A stretch of 64,000 bases of DNA from an uncultured Erythrobacter sp. (GTDB lineage: Bacteria; Pseudomonadota; Alphaproteobacteria; Sphingomonadales; Sphingomonadaceae). Under the pieces are notes generated by a model that was given only the letters and a program-made list of their open reading frames with translations, was not told the DNA's origin and ran no database searches. A program made the position numbers and the translations under genes. Shown one piece after another: positions 49,938 through 59,824 of this stretch; the first letter of the stretch is position 1; the number at the start of each line of letters is the position of its first letter. The DNA lies in the NCBI GenBank assembly GCA_947488325.1, contig CANKYZ010000002.1:372001-436000 (forward strand). Reading direction: 5' to 3'.

Positions 49938-51635
49938 ATGTCAGACGGTACCGTAAAGCTGGAAAACGAAGCGGCTCAATCAACGAATGCATTGGGCCCG
50001 TTGATCGGTGTTGCCCGCGAAGATTTCGTCAGCGCGGTTGCCTTGTTGCTCCGCGAAACCGCATCTGACCCTAGCCGCGCCTTTCGCCATGCCAAGACGG
50101 TGAGTGAAGACATGGTCAAAATCTTGACCGGTAAAAGTGAGCTCGCGCCTGATCCCAAAGACAAACGCTTCAAAGATCCCGCTTGGCAGTTCAATCCTTT
50201 CTTCAGAGCAGGTGCGCAATATTACCTAGCCGTGCAAAAAGGCATGCGAAGCTGGTTAGAGGACCTTGAGCTTGATGAATTGGAGCGAAACCGCGCCAAT
50301 TTTATCGCCAACATCATCCTCGATGGAATTGCCCCGACAAACACCCTTGTTGGCAATCCAATGGCTCAAAAGCAGATCATCAATTCAGGGGGGCTGTCCC
50401 TAATTAAAGGCCTGCAAAACGCCTATAACGATGTCGTTCATAACAAAGGCATGGTGAGTCAGGTTGATAAGCGCCCATTCAAACTGGGTGAGAATATCGC
50501 GACATCAAAAGGCAATGTGGTGCTGCGCACAGAAATGATGGAACTGGTCCACTACGCTCCCACAACTGACGATGTGTATGCCATCCCGCAGCTTACGATT
50601 CCGCCACAGATCAACAAGATGTATATCAACGACCTGTCGCCCGATAAGTCTATCATCAAATGGCAGGTCGATAATGCCCTCCAGACCTTCGTCATATCTT
50701 GGCGTAACCCGTCAAAAGATCAGGGTCATTGGAACATGTCGGACTATATCTCGTCATGTGAAGAGGCGCTGGCAGTGGTTGCCGAAATTACCGGATCGGA
50801 AAAGGTTAATGTTTCTGCTGGTTGTTCTGGCGGGCAAACCGCCTCCGTTCTGGCCTCAAAGCTTGCCGCGACGGGCAACGATATTCTTGGCACGCTGACA
50901 TTGATGGTGTGCGTACTGCATCCCAAACAGACTGATATCGAAGCCGGATCATTGGTAAGCGAAAACGGCATGGCCATTGCTCGCCAACGCGCGGCCAAAG
51001 CGGGGATTATCAAGGCGGACGATTTGGCTCGCGGTTTCGCTTGGTTGCGCCCCAACGATTTGATCTGGAATTATGTCATCAACAACTACCTGTTGGGCAT
51101 GGACCCGCCAGCGTTTGATGTGTTGTTCTGGAACGCCGATGCGACAAACCTTTCGGCCAGCCTGATGGGCGATTTCATGACTTTGTATGAATCGCTGGCC
51201 TTCACCAAACAGGGTGAAGTGGAAATGGCCAATCACATGGTCGATCTATCCAAAGTCAAATCAGATATGTTCATTCTGGGCGGCGTCACCGATCATATCA
51301 CTCCATGGAAAGCGACCTATCGTTCAACCAACTTATTCGGCTCAAAGAACGTCACCTATGTCCTGAGCCAATCGGGCCATATGCAGGCAATCCTGAACCC
51401 TCCAGGAAATCCAAAAGCAAAGTATTTCGTTCAAAAGAAGAAAGGGAAACTTCCCCCAACTGCCGATGAATGGTTGCAAGGCACCGAAGAGGTCAAAGGC
51501 AGCTGGTGGCCCTATTGGATGGAGTGGATTCAAGCACGTTCGGGCGACAAACTGCCCGCGCCCGAAACTGTGGGCAGCGACGCGTATCCTGCAATGGAAA
51601 GCGCGCCCGGACTCTACGTCATCGAAGAAGTCTGA
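49938..51635 (+). CDS. phaC: Class I polyhydroxyalkanoate synthase
   Basis: PhaC polymerises 3-hydroxyacyl-CoA into storage polyester. The start ATG 49938 (565 aa) has GGAGAG upstream; 55 further codons upstream are not PhaC-like. The lipase-like box with the catalytic Cys is SAGCSGGQTA near residue 296, the Asp is in GGVTDHITPW near 451 and the His in QSGHMQAILNPPGNPKA near 480. Length and motifs fit class I rather than class III. A depolymerase gene follows 133 bp later, and the hydroxybutyrate dehydrogenase at 22 kb suits the same cycle. Confidence 0.95.
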   Translation: MSDGTVKLENEAAQSTNALGPLIGVAREDFVSAVALLLRETASDPSRAFRHAKTVSEDMVKILTGKSELAPDPKDKRFKDPAWQFNPFFRAGAQYYLAVQKGMRSWLEDLELDELERNRANFIANIILDGIAPTNTLVGNPMAQKQIINSGGLSLIKGLQNAYNDVVHNKGMVSQVDKRPFKLGENIATSKGNVVLRTEMMELVHYAPTTDDVYAIPQLTIPPQINKMYINDLSPDKSIIKWQVDNALQTFVISWRNPSKDQGHWNMSDYISSCEEALAVVAEITGSEKVNVSAGCSGGQTASVLASKLAATGNDILGTLTLMVCVLHPKQTDIEAGSLVSENGMAIARQRAAKAGIIKADDLARGFAWLRPNDLIWNYVINNYLLGMDPPAFDVLFWNADATNLSASLMGDFMTLYESLAFTKQGEVEMANHMVDLSKVKSDMFILGGVTDHITPWKATYRSTNLFGSKNVTYVLSQSGHMQAILNPPGNPKAKYFVQKKKGKLPPTADEWLQGTEEVKGSWWPYWMEWIQARSGDKLPAPETVGSDAYPAMESAPGLYVIEEV

Positions 51636-51768
51636 TACAAGCAAACGCGTGAAGACAACTTTGTCGCTTTTAGAATGCTGCTGTCGCAAGACACCATGAC
51701 AGGGTAATCTACCTTCTACTCCCAAGAGAAAGCAGCGTGGGAATGGGTGCTGATAGGACAGATAATAA

Positions 51769-52626
51769 ATGAGCGATGCCCTTAAAGACGCAGTTGTTAC
51801 AATGGAGCAAGTGGCGGGCCGGACGCTACGGGTTGCTGCATGGCGGCTCGATGAACCTAGCGATCATCCGCCAGTCCTGTTCTTCAACGGAATAGGCGCA
51901 AATATCGAAGCAGTGGCTCCGCTTACAGACGCCTTACCAGAGCGCGCCTTTATCATGTTCGACATGCCCGGAATCGGCGAATCTCCCGATCCTGTAGTGC
52001 CCTATAATCCTTTCACGATTAGCTGGACGGCGGCCGAGCTGCTCGACAAATTCGGCGTTGATGAAGTCGATGTGATGGGGATCAGCTGGGGCGGCGGCAT
52101 TGCACAACATTTTGCCATGCAGCACGCTGCGCGCACGCGGCGCGTTGTTCTGATCGCGACCAGTGCCGGAATGCTGATGATGCCTGGCAGTCCCAAAGCA
52201 CTGACCAAAATGGCCAATCCGCGGCGCTATATCGACCCAGAATTCATGATGAAGAATTTTGAGACGCTTTATGGTGAAGGATTAGGCAAATCACAGGGCA
52301 AAGGCGGGCATATGTCCCGACTGAAGCCCCCATCCCCGCGCGGTTATATGTACCAGCTGATGTGTATGCTCGGTTGGACCAGCGCACCGGCCCTGCCGTT
52401 TCTGCTGAAGCAGAACACATTGATCATGATGGGTGACGATGATGCCATTGTGCCTTTGGCGAATGGCAAGTTTCTCAACATGCTGATCCCCAATAGTGAG
52501 ATGGTGGTGATGAAAGGCGGCGGACATTTGTTCCTGCTCAGCCATAAAGACGAATGCACTGCCGCTATGCGCGAATTTCTGGACCGGCCTGCGGATTATA
52601 AAGCCGGTGATCAGGCTGCCGCCTAA
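51769..52626 (+). CDS. phaZ: Intracellular PHA depolymerase-type alpha/beta hydrolase
   Basis: This 285-residue hydrolase has the serine elbow GISWGGGIAQ near residue 106, the acid in MGDDDAIVP and the His in GGGHLFLLSH. The middle segment RLKPPSPRGYMYQLMCMLGWTS matches the Pseudomonas-type medium-chain PHA depolymerase PhaZ. It would release hydroxyacids from the polymer made by PhaC. It lacks a signal peptide, so it acts on internal granules. The fit to phaC as class I is not perfect, so chain-length specificity is open. Confidence 0.87.
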   Translation: MSDALKDAVVTMEQVAGRTLRVAAWRLDEPSDHPPVLFFNGIGANIEAVAPLTDALPERAFIMFDMPGIGESPDPVVPYNPFTISWTAAELLDKFGVDEVDVMGISWGGGIAQHFAMQHAARTRRVVLIATSAGMLMMPGSPKALTKMANPRRYIDPEFMMKNFETLYGEGLGKSQGKGGHMSRLKPPSPRGYMYQLMCMLGWTSAPALPFLLKQNTLIMMGDDDAIVPLANGKFLNMLIPNSEMVVMKGGGHLFLLSHKDECTAAMREFLDRPADYKAGDQAAA

Positions 52627-53516
52627 ACCTTTGGCAGCCAATCTGTCAGAATAGCGTTTACCTCTTCGGGCGCGTCCTGTTGCACCCAATGTGACACTCC
52701 GGGGAGGCGCTTTAGCGTCAGATCGTGGACCCATTCCTCCGCACCCTGCGTGCAATGAATGCCCAACGCGATGTCTTCCTCACCCCAGATCAGCAGAGTT
52801 GGAATATCGACCCGACCATCGCCCAGCGCCTCCGCATTTGTATAACGCAGAGCCCGATAATAATTGATCATCGCGTTTAAAGCTCCTGGCCGTGCAGATG
52901 CTTCGTTATAGATACGCTGCACGTCAGGGCCAAAGCGCTCTGGCGAACTCGATGTCTTCTCAAACAACTGGCCAATCGCGGTGCCATTTTTGCGGCCCAG
53001 CAACATTTCGGCAAGCCATGGAAGTTGGAAGAAATAGATGTACCAGCTGCGTTTGATCTGACGCCATTTCTTGGCCTCACGTTGAAACACTTTCGGGTGT
53101 GGCAAGTTCATGACAACGAGCCGTTCGAGCCGGCGTAACTTCTGGATTGCAAACATCCAAGCAATCGCCCCGCCCCAATCATGTGCGAACAAAGTAACCT
53201 TCTTGACTCCACTCGCATCGATCAGGTCTGCAACATCCTGCGTCAGTTTATCGAGCGTATAATCGCGCATCGCCGCAGGGCGATCGGTCGCACCGTAACC
53301 GCGCAAATTTGGCGCCCAGACACGGTACCCCATCTCTGCCAAACGCGGCATTTGGTGGCGCCATGAATAATTGAGTTCAGGAAAGCCGTGAAGGCAGAGC
53401 GCCAGATGGTCGCCCTCTCCCGCCTCTGCGACTTCGAATGTCAGGCCTTGGGTCTTCACCCAATTAACAGATATCCTGCTCTCAGGATCAGGCGCCCAAC
53501 TCGCTTTTTTGCTCAT
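52623..53516 (-). CDS. Epoxide hydrolase-like alpha/beta hydrolase
   Basis: The 297-residue product starts at ATG 53516; a 126-codon longer frame to 53894 runs antisense into the amidohydrolase gene and is rejected. The HGFPELNYSWRHQ oxyanion region and the nucleophile AHDWGGAIAW (Asp) are those of soluble epoxide hydrolases, with the acid in LIWGEEDIA and His in GVSHWVQQD. The tyrosine lid residues are not assigned. It is convergent with phaZ, overlapping its end by 4 bp. Confidence 0.88.
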   Translation of the reverse strand: MSKKASWAPDPESRISVNWVKTQGLTFEVAEAGEGDHLALCLHGFPELNYSWRHQMPRLAEMGYRVWAPNLRGYGATDRPAAMRDYTLDKLTQDVADLIDASGVKKVTLFAHDWGGAIAWMFAIQKLRRLERLVVMNLPHPKVFQREAKKWRQIKRSWYIYFFQLPWLAEMLLGRKNGTAIGQLFEKTSSSPERFGPDVQRIYNEASARPGALNAMINYYRALRYTNAEALGDGRVDIPTLLIWGEEDIALGIHCTQGAEEWVHDLTLKRLPGVSHWVQQDAPEEVNAILTDWLPKV

Positions 53517-53585
53517 ATGCCCAGCGTAGCAGCAAGAGTGCGACTGTGCTAAACCAGTATCAAATAAAGACTGGGAGAGAAAAAC

Positions 53586-55364
53586 ATGGCGACCTATGAC
53601 CTTATCATTCGGGGCGGAACCATCGTCGATGGCACCGGCGCGGAAAGCTTCAGCGGCGATGTCGCAGTAAAGGACGGTGTGATCGCCGGCGTCGGCACGA
53701 TCAGCGGAGATGCGGCGCGTGAAATTGACGCGACGGGTAAAATCGTTGCCCCTGGATTTGTCGATATTCACACCCATTATGATGGTCAGGCCACGTGGGA
53801 TCAGGAAATGACCCCATCCAGCTGGCACGGCGTCACCACTGTTGTGATGGGCAATTGCGGTGTCGGCTTTGCACCAGCCAAGCCCGACCGCCATGAATGG
53901 TTGATCAGCCTGATGGAAGGTGTCGAGGACATTCCCGGCACGGCATTGGCCGAGGGCATTACTTGGGATTGGGAGACATTCCCCGAGTATCTCGACGCGT
54001 TAGAGAAAATGCCGCGCACAATCGATATCGGAACCCATGTGCCCCACGGCGCCGTGCGCGCTTATGTCCTAGGTGACCGCGAACAACCAGGCGCGGTGCC
54101 CACGGACGAAGACATCAAAGCAATGTCCGACATTGTAGAAGAAGGCGTGCGCGCAGGCGCTTTAGGCTTCTCAACATCGCGCACGGTCCTGCACAAATCT
54201 GTCGATGGAGAACTGGTCCCTGGAACCACTGCCACACCTGAAGAATTGGTCGCAATCGGTCACGCAATGGGCCGTGCAAAATCCGCTGGCGGCCATGCCG
54301 TATTTGAAATGGCAAGCGACCTGATGCGCGAATGGAATGAATTTGAATGGATGGGCAAGCTAAGCCGCGAAGCCGGTGTTCCGGTAACATTCTCCGCGCT
54401 CCAGTCGATCAAGAAAGACATTCCACTCGAAGAGCAGATCGCCAATATGCGCGCTGAAAATGACAATGGCGCCAATATTGTCGCACAGATCGCTCTGCGT
54501 GGGAACGGCATCATCATGGCATGGCAGGGCACAGTAAACCCCTTTGCTTTCCGCCCCAGCTGGCAGACCATCAAGGATCTCGACTGGCCAGAACAAAAGG
54601 CCAAATTGCTCGACCCTACTTTCAAGCAACAGCTTTTGTCAGAGGTAAACGACTATTCCGAAGCGCCGATTGACATCATCGAAGTGGTGATGGTCATCAG
54701 CCAAGGCTGGGCTCTACAATATGAAATGGACCCGGATTTCGACTATGAACCGGACGCATCCGCCAGTGTAAATGCGCGGGCCATAGCCGCTGGCGTGGAT
54801 CCACAGGAATACGCGTATGATATGCTGTGCGCAGAGGACGGGACGGGTTTCATCTATCTACCGATCCTGAATTATGTCGATGGCAATCTCGACTTCCTCC
54901 ACCCTTTGCAACATTCCGATGACACGGTGAACTCGCTGTCCGATGGCGGCGCGCATTGTGGGACGATTTGTGATGCTGCCTCTCCTACATTCATGCTGGA
55001 ACATTGGGTGAAGAGCCGCCGGCGCGGAGACCGGATCAGTCTGGAGCAGGCGATGAAACGCCAATGCCGCGACACAGCCGTGCTCTACGGCTTGGAAGAT
55101 CGCGGCGTGATCGCACCAGGCCATCTCGCTGATATCAATGTGATCGATATGGAGCGCTTGAAACTAGGCCGCCCGTGGCTTGCCTTTGACCTGCCCGCAG
55201 GCGGAAAACGCCTGATGCAAAAGGCCGATGGCTATGCCTACACGATCAAGAACGGCGTGGTCACGTTTGAGGACGGCAAATGGACAGGCGAAACCCCCGG
55301 CGGCCTAGTCCGCGGGCCGCAGCGCGCAAAGTTTTGCGCCGGAGAATTGGAAGCCGCTGAATGA
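53586..55364 (+). CDS. N-acyl-D-amino-acid deacylase family amidohydrolase
   Basis: This 592-residue zinc hydrolase has the amidohydrolase entry [12 protein letters not shown] and the metal site [13 protein letters not shown] near residue 65. The following [21 protein letters not shown], and the C-terminal [14 protein letters not shown] and [11 protein letters not shown] motifs match D-aminoacylase/dihydroorotase-like proteins. A GGAGAG site precedes the start by 6 bp. Its stop overlaps the start of a broken membrane gene (ATGA). Confidence 0.9.
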   Translation: MATYDLIIRGGTIVDGTGAESFSGDVAVKDGVIAGVGTISGDAAREIDATGKIVAPGFVDIHTHYDGQATWDQEMTPSSWHGVTTVVMGNCGVGFAPAKPDRHEWLISLMEGVEDIPGTALAEGITWDWETFPEYLDALEKMPRTIDIGTHVPHGAVRAYVLGDREQPGAVPTDEDIKAMSDIVEEGVRAGALGFSTSRTVLHKSVDGELVPGTTATPEELVAIGHAMGRAKSAGGHAVFEMASDLMREWNEFEWMGKLSREAGVPVTFSALQSIKKDIPLEEQIANMRAENDNGANIVAQIALRGNGIIMAWQGTVNPFAFRPSWQTIKDLDWPEQKAKLLDPTFKQQLLSEVNDYSEAPIDIIEVVMVISQGWALQYEMDPDFDYEPDASASVNARAIAAGVDPQEYAYDMLCAEDGTGFIYLPILNYVDGNLDFLHPLQHSDDTVNSLSDGGAHCGTICDAASPTFMLEHWVKSRRRGDRISLEQAMKRQCRDTAVLYGLEDRGVIAPGHLADINVIDMERLKLGRPWLAFDLPAGGKRLMQKADGYAYTIKNGVVTFEDGKWTGETPGGLVRGPQRAKFCAGELEAAE

Positions 55365-55939
55365 CGTTGGAAGCGATTTACTTCATCAGCTAGGTAATCG
55401 CGGCCGTGTCGCTGGTGATCTCCCTCATCTTTGTCGGCGTTCAGATCCGACAGAATACTCAGCAGGCCAAGCGCAATGAAGCTGCAACGAAAGCCGCTGC
55501 CTCCGAATCGACCCATCGTGCTTTGATCGATTGACAAATGAGCACGACGCCTGAAATGGCTGCCATTGCTGTCAAACCGAATGAAGATTCCGATTCACTT
55601 AGAACCGTGGATTACTTTCTTTTGGGCACGAAAGTAACACCTCTGCTGCTGGACATGCAGGAAGCGCATACCAAATGGTTGGAGGGCTCGCTTATTGAAA
55701 GCCGTTGGCGCGCATGGGATCAATATGCTGGCTTTTCGATAAGCCCCGCCGTGCTGGCATTGTGGGAGCAACGTCGCGCCATGTTCTCAGGCTCATTTCA
55801 AGCGTTTTATGATGGAAAGATCGCCGAAGCACAGTCAAACCAGCCATTGCACTCGTACAATTACGTGTTTGATGGTGAGGTCGAACCTGAGCCCCAAGAT
55901 CCACAGAATGGATCGGCGGAGAAGGATGCGAACGCATGA
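55361..55939 (+). pseudogene. Membrane-anchored family protein, copy 1, two in-frame stops
   Basis: From the ATGA-coupled ATG at 55361 the frame encodes an N-terminal membrane helix (VIAAVSLVISLIFVGVQIRQ) and a charged tail and remains in one frame to 55939. It is interrupted by TAG at 55391 (reads FIS-stop-VIAA, where the neighbour copy has FIGQAIAA, so probably CAG before) and by TGA at 55532 (reads LID-stop-QMSTTPE, probably a Trp codon). A 133-residue piece starting at 55538 stays open and could be made alone. The family is a widespread small membrane-anchored group of unknown function. Confidence 0.7.
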
Positions 55940-56465
55940 CCCTCGAAGATATCTATTTCATCGGCCAGGCCATCGCCGCCTTTGCCATTGTCGGCTCGCT
56001 GATCTTCGTCGGCATCCAATCGCGTCAGGCCAGCCGGGCAAGCGAGTTGGCTGTCCTGCAAATGACGTAGGAACGATTCGATGGGCTTCGGCGGCTCATT
56101 GTAGCTGACAAAGAGCTGGTAGGACTCTACGATCGGGGGCTGCGTGATCCGGCAGAACTAGACGAGATTGAACTTGTTCGGTTCCGACTCATGGTCTTTA
56201 TCGGCGCGGAGGGTGCCCAAAATATTTTCCTACTTCGAAACGATTCGCCGGTCGCCCGCAATCGATGGACAAGCTTCGAGAGCCTATTTTTGACCACGAT
56301 GGGGACACCCCCGGCGGACGGGCTTGGTGGAAACTCTATGGCCACTCCTATGGTCACTCATTCGACCCCGGCGTTGCAAAACACGTCGAAATCGTGCTGG
56401 CCGGAAAGTCGATTACCCGCGTGGATCACCAAGGAGCACGGGATAGAGGCCTTACATTCCCTTGA
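55936..56465 (+). pseudogene. Membrane-anchored family protein, copy 2, nonsense plus frameshift
   Basis: This second copy begins MTLEDIYFIGQAIAAFAIVGSLIFVG, clearly related to copy 1. It has a TAG at 56068 after VLQMT, then the same frame continues (ERFDGLRRLIVADKEL). Near 56301-56304 a run of four G is followed by the right reading in another frame: inserting one G restores TMGDTPGGRAWWKLYG. The restored frame ends at 56465. It is thus broken twice. It overlaps the stop of copy 1 by 4 bp. Confidence 0.75.
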
Positions 56466-56486
56466 GTCCGCCCAAAATCCGCTCAC

Positions 56487-57581
56487 TTAAGGCCTGATGA
56501 CGATCCCTTTGGCTGGATCGATGCTGCCGCCGACCATTTCTAGATAGGTTGTACGCGCTGCTTCTAGGCCTTCACGTGTCACGATATCGACGGTGCCTTC
56601 GACCGCGCTTAGGAAACCGTGCCAGGTTTTGGCGACCATCTTGCCGCCTTCGACCGAGCCGTGTTCGTTAAAGAATGCGACGAAGTGATCGGGCGCGAAA
56701 AACAAGGTCGGCTTTGGTCCCGGTAGTTTCGCATCGCCGCCAAATGTGCTGCGCGCTTCAATATGTGTCGCGCCGACAAGGCATGAATATTTCAATGTCT
56801 GAGCGAAATGTTCGTGCAGTTTGGCGAGCACATCCGCGTTTCCGGCGAAGTCCACTGTCACACAATCGGCAATTGGAAGCGTTCCAATCTCACCATAAGA
56901 AACGACTTTGTCATACAAACCGGTGCTTTCGACAAAGTCGATATTGCCCGGAGAAGTCAGTCCGACCCGTTTGATATGTGGAGAATTTTGCTTGGCCACA
57001 CTCGCCAGACCCATTGCAGTTTTGGAGGATGCGCTGGTCATGATCACTTCAGCGGCGCCGAACCAATCCTCCGACTGCATGAAATAATCGATGATAAAGC
57101 CGGTTTTGAACAAGGGGCCATAAATCATCCGCTCATTTTCGCGCGCAGGATCATGTTCTGGATCAGCGGCAAGCCGCGCATATTGGTTGTAAACCGGACT
57201 CATTGGCTGGCGATAATCGGTGGTATCCACAAAGCTGGCAGCAGAGATACTTCCCGGCACCACATCCAAACCGCTGCCCATTGGTAGATAGCCATAGACT
57301 CGCTCACCCACGGCGATTTCTGCATTGTTGCTCCCTACAACCTTGGCATGACCCCACATCGGCACGATGCCGAGCCCTTCTGGATCGTCAGCCTTGGGCG
57401 GGAAGAAATTCCAATATCCAAACCCATCGCCCGCCACCGCATAGGTGATATTGTTCGCCGTAACGGAGAAGCTCTCAACCGCGAGCCGTACGGCGCCTTC
57501 GGCAAGGTCGCCAGCATCAGCATTTGCTAGAACGGCGTCGGTAAGTTCAGTTTTACGAACATGGATTTGGGATAGGGTCAT
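56487..57581 (-). CDS. DUF2855 family protein
   Basis: This 364-residue protein matches DUF2855, a group distantly related to quinone oxidoreductases of the medium-chain reductase superfamily. Features include the VRLAVESFSVTANNITYAVAGD start, GYLPMGSGLDV, an ITSASSKTAMGLA-like nucleotide-binding stretch (MTSASSKTAMGLA) and a GATHIEAR segment. No zinc-binding cluster is evident. Substrate and role are unknown. It lies convergent with the broken gene pair and downstream of a GST gene. Confidence 0.85.
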   Translation of the reverse strand: MTLSQIHVRKTELTDAVLANADAGDLAEGAVRLAVESFSVTANNITYAVAGDGFGYWNFFPPKADDPEGLGIVPMWGHAKVVGSNNAEIAVGERVYGYLPMGSGLDVVPGSISAASFVDTTDYRQPMSPVYNQYARLAADPEHDPARENERMIYGPLFKTGFIIDYFMQSEDWFGAAEVIMTSASSKTAMGLASVAKQNSPHIKRVGLTSPGNIDFVESTGLYDKVVSYGEIGTLPIADCVTVDFAGNADVLAKLHEHFAQTLKYSCLVGATHIEARSTFGGDAKLPGPKPTLFFAPDHFVAFFNEHGSVEGGKMVAKTWHGFLSAVEGTVDIVTREGLEAARTTYLEMVGGSIDPAKGIVIRP

Positions 57582-57617
57582 AATGAGTCACTCCTCTTTG
57601 ACGGTACCCCTAACCCA

Positions 57618-58268
57618 TCACGGTTCACTTTCCCACCGGGTTGCGGCGATTGAGGGACGGTTTTCACATGAAGTGAGCCACGCGGCGATTGTATCGCATT
57701 GCGCGATTCCAACCTCGCCTTGCGGCGTTAGCTGGACAGAGCGGATAATCGGATAAAGGAAAACGTCGGCAAGTGTGAAACCAAGCGGTGTCCATGCGCC
57801 ATCGCGCGACATCTCCGCCTCGAGAAAGCCCAAGGCCCTGCTAATATTGGGCAGCGACCGCTCAATTTTCTCCTGCTCAAGCGGAAATCCCGCAACCCGG
57901 TGCATAATCCACGGCATCACCAAACCGTGCTCAAACAGCGGAAACAGGTAGTTGTTCGAAACCGCAATCCATTTGTCCATCACTGCACGGGCCGCGGGAT
58001 CGGATGGCTGCAATGCAGAGCCATAATGCGCATTATCGAGGTATTGCGCTATGGCGACACTCTCAATCAGCTCTAGCTCGTCGACCTCCACCACTGGAAC
58101 CTTGCTGAATGGGTGGCGATTGGTCGGAGATTGCGCGGGGGTTGCGATCGTTTCGTGGCTTAGGCCCGCCTCTTCGCAAGTGATTTGAACGATGCGGGTA
58201 TAGATCGAAATAACCGTGCCATATATGCGAACTTGTGCAGATTCGCTATTGGTCACTGCGCCTGTCAT
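57618..58268 (-). CDS. Glutathione S-transferase
   Basis: This 216-residue protein has a thioredoxin-like N-terminal domain starting RIYGTVISIYTRIVQITCEEAGL, the cis-Pro GSH site SKVPVVEVDELELIESVAIAQYLD, and a helical C-terminal domain (ADVFLYPIIRSVQLTP). It is cytosolic and its substrate unknown. It differs from the GST at 16.3 kb, so the two are not recent duplicates. The gap to the DUF2855 gene is 36 bp. Confidence 0.9.
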   Translation of the reverse strand: MTGAVTNSESAQVRIYGTVISIYTRIVQITCEEAGLSHETIATPAQSPTNRHPFSKVPVVEVDELELIESVAIAQYLDNAHYGSALQPSDPAARAVMDKWIAVSNNYLFPLFEHGLVMPWIMHRVAGFPLEQEKIERSLPNISRALGFLEAEMSRDGAWTPLGFTLADVFLYPIIRSVQLTPQGEVGIAQCDTIAAWLTSCENRPSIAATRWESEP

Positions 58269-58274
58269 GCCTAA

Positions 58275-58700
58275 TTATTCTTCGGGCGTTTCTTCAGATT
58301 GAGCATCCGGATCGCGCGCAGGCTGAAGCCGGGACAAGACACTGTTCACTTCCTGTAACCGTGCGCCGAAGGCCCGCATCCTAACCGAGCACGTTTGCTG
58401 GATCTCTGCCGGATTTGCCCGCTGATAGATCGGATAACGTTCCGCGAACGCTTCAGTCAGATCAATCCCGCGCTGCGCCTCGTACCTGCCCGTGAAGTAT
58501 GTGAATGCGCTGGTCAGGCCAGTCCGATTATCTGGCGTCATCTCAGCTTCGATTTCCGCCATCAATGCGCCAACAAACATGGCGCAGTCGAGATCATCCT
58601 CGGGAGAGAATGCAGGCTCAAACGCCTCGCCCTCTTGCGCGGATAAAGGTCCAGCAACACATAGTGCGGCGGCGATAATAGTCCCCCCAGACTTCATCAC
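58275..58700 (-). CDS. Secreted protein of unknown function
   Basis: This 141-residue protein has a signal peptide (GGTIIAAALCVAGPLSAQ). The mature part begins with an acidic stretch and contains two cysteines, DDLDCAMFVGAL and IQQTCSVRMRAFG, that may form a disulfide. It ends in an acidic tail. No family is recognised. Its start overlaps the dnaN stop by 4 bp. Confidence 0.7.
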   Translation of the reverse strand: MMKSGGTIIAAALCVAGPLSAQEGEAFEPAFSPEDDLDCAMFVGALMAEIEAEMTPDNRTGLTSAFTYFTGRYEAQRGIDLTEAFAERYPIYQRANPAEIQQTCSVRMRAFGARLQEVNSVLSRLQPARDPDAQSEETPEE

Positions 58701-59824
58701 ACGCGCATCGGCATCAGCACATAGAGCGCCGGGCTCGCCTCATCTTCGCGAATCAGAGTCGGTGCCCCAGCATCGGCAAGGTGCAATTCAATCTCATCGC
58801 TGTCGAATTGGCCAAGAATATCCTTTAGATAATTCGCGTTGAATCCGATTTCAAAGCCTTCGCTGCTATAGGAAGCCATCAGCTCCTCTGCCGCGTTGCC
58901 ATTGTCGGGCGAAGTAACCGAAAGCGTCACCTTGTCCGCATCAAGACCCATTTTCACAGCACGCGTTTTCTCTGTGGCGATGGTCGCAACACGGTCAACA
59001 CCTTGGAAGAACAGTTTCGGGTCGACTCTCAGCAGCTTGTCATTGCCGGTCGGGATCACGCGACTGTAATCAGGGAACGTCCCATCGATCAGCTTGCTGG
59101 TCAGCACTACCCCACCTTCACCCGATAGAGTGAAGCGGACTTTGCTAGCGGAAAGATTGATCTGAACCGATCCATCAAGCGCTTCTTCGAGCAGTTTACG
59201 CAATTCAGCCACGGCTTTGCGCGGCACGATGACATCGGGCATCCCCTCAGCGCCGTCTGGCCGCGCTAAAGTGAAGCGTGCGAGCCTGTGACCATCGGTC
59301 GCCGCTGCCTTAAGAACGGGTTCATCCTCATCTGTGACGTGCAGGAATATACCGTTGAGATAATAGCGTGTTTCCTCTGTTGAGATGGCGAAGCGCGTGG
59401 CATCGATCATCTGGGCCAGAGTGCGCGCAGGCAATTCGAACGTGGTCGGCAAATCGCCTTCGACAATTACCGGAAAATCATCCCGCGGCAGAGTCGGCAG
59501 TTTGAACCGGCTGCGCCCTGCTTTCACTTCCATCCGATTGTCAGAAGTCTCTAGGCTAACTTGGCTGCCATCGGGCAGTTTGCGGGCAATATCGAACAGC
59601 AGATGCGCCGATACCGTGATCGCACCCGGCGTTTCGACCGAGGCGGCTGCCATTGTTTCGGTGACTTGCAAATCGAGGTCGGTCGCCATCACCTTCACAT
59701 TGCCACCGTCGCTGGCGTCGATCAGGACGTTGGACAGGATGGGAATAGTGTTGCGGCGTTCAACCACAGACTGAACATGGGAGAGACAACGCAGGAGCGT
59801 CGCGCGTTCGATCGTAGCCTTCAT
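58697..59824 (-). CDS. dnaN: DNA polymerase III beta sliding clamp
   Basis: DnaN encircles DNA and tethers the polymerase. This 375-residue protein opens with the typical MKATIERATLLRCLSHVQSVVERRNTIPILSN and has three similar clamp domains of about 125 residues each. The C-terminal ALYVLMPMRV is conserved and forms part of the partner-binding pocket. It is far from dnaA here, so this locus is not the classic dnaA-dnaN-recF cluster; no origin was seen. Confidence 0.97.
   Translation of the reverse strand: MKATIERATLLRCLSHVQSVVERRNTIPILSNVLIDASDGGNVKVMATDLDLQVTETMAAASVETPGAITVSAHLLFDIARKLPDGSQVSLETSDNRMEVKAGRSRFKLPTLPRDDFPVIVEGDLPTTFELPARTLAQMIDATRFAISTEETRYYLNGIFLHVTDEDEPVLKAAATDGHRLARFTLARPDGAEGMPDVIVPRKAVAELRKLLEEALDGSVQINLSASKVRFTLSGEGGVVLTSKLIDGTFPDYSRVIPTGNDKLLRVDPKLFFQGVDRVATIATEKTRAVKMGLDADKVTLSVTSPDNGNAAEELMASYSSEGFEIGFNANYLKDILGQFDSDEIELHLADAGAPTLIREDEASPALYVLMPMRV

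Noticed and set aside
53517..53894. 126-codon extension of the epoxide-hydrolase-like gene
   Set aside because: It runs antisense through the amidohydrolase gene and lacks family similarity; ATG 53516 fits the domain start.
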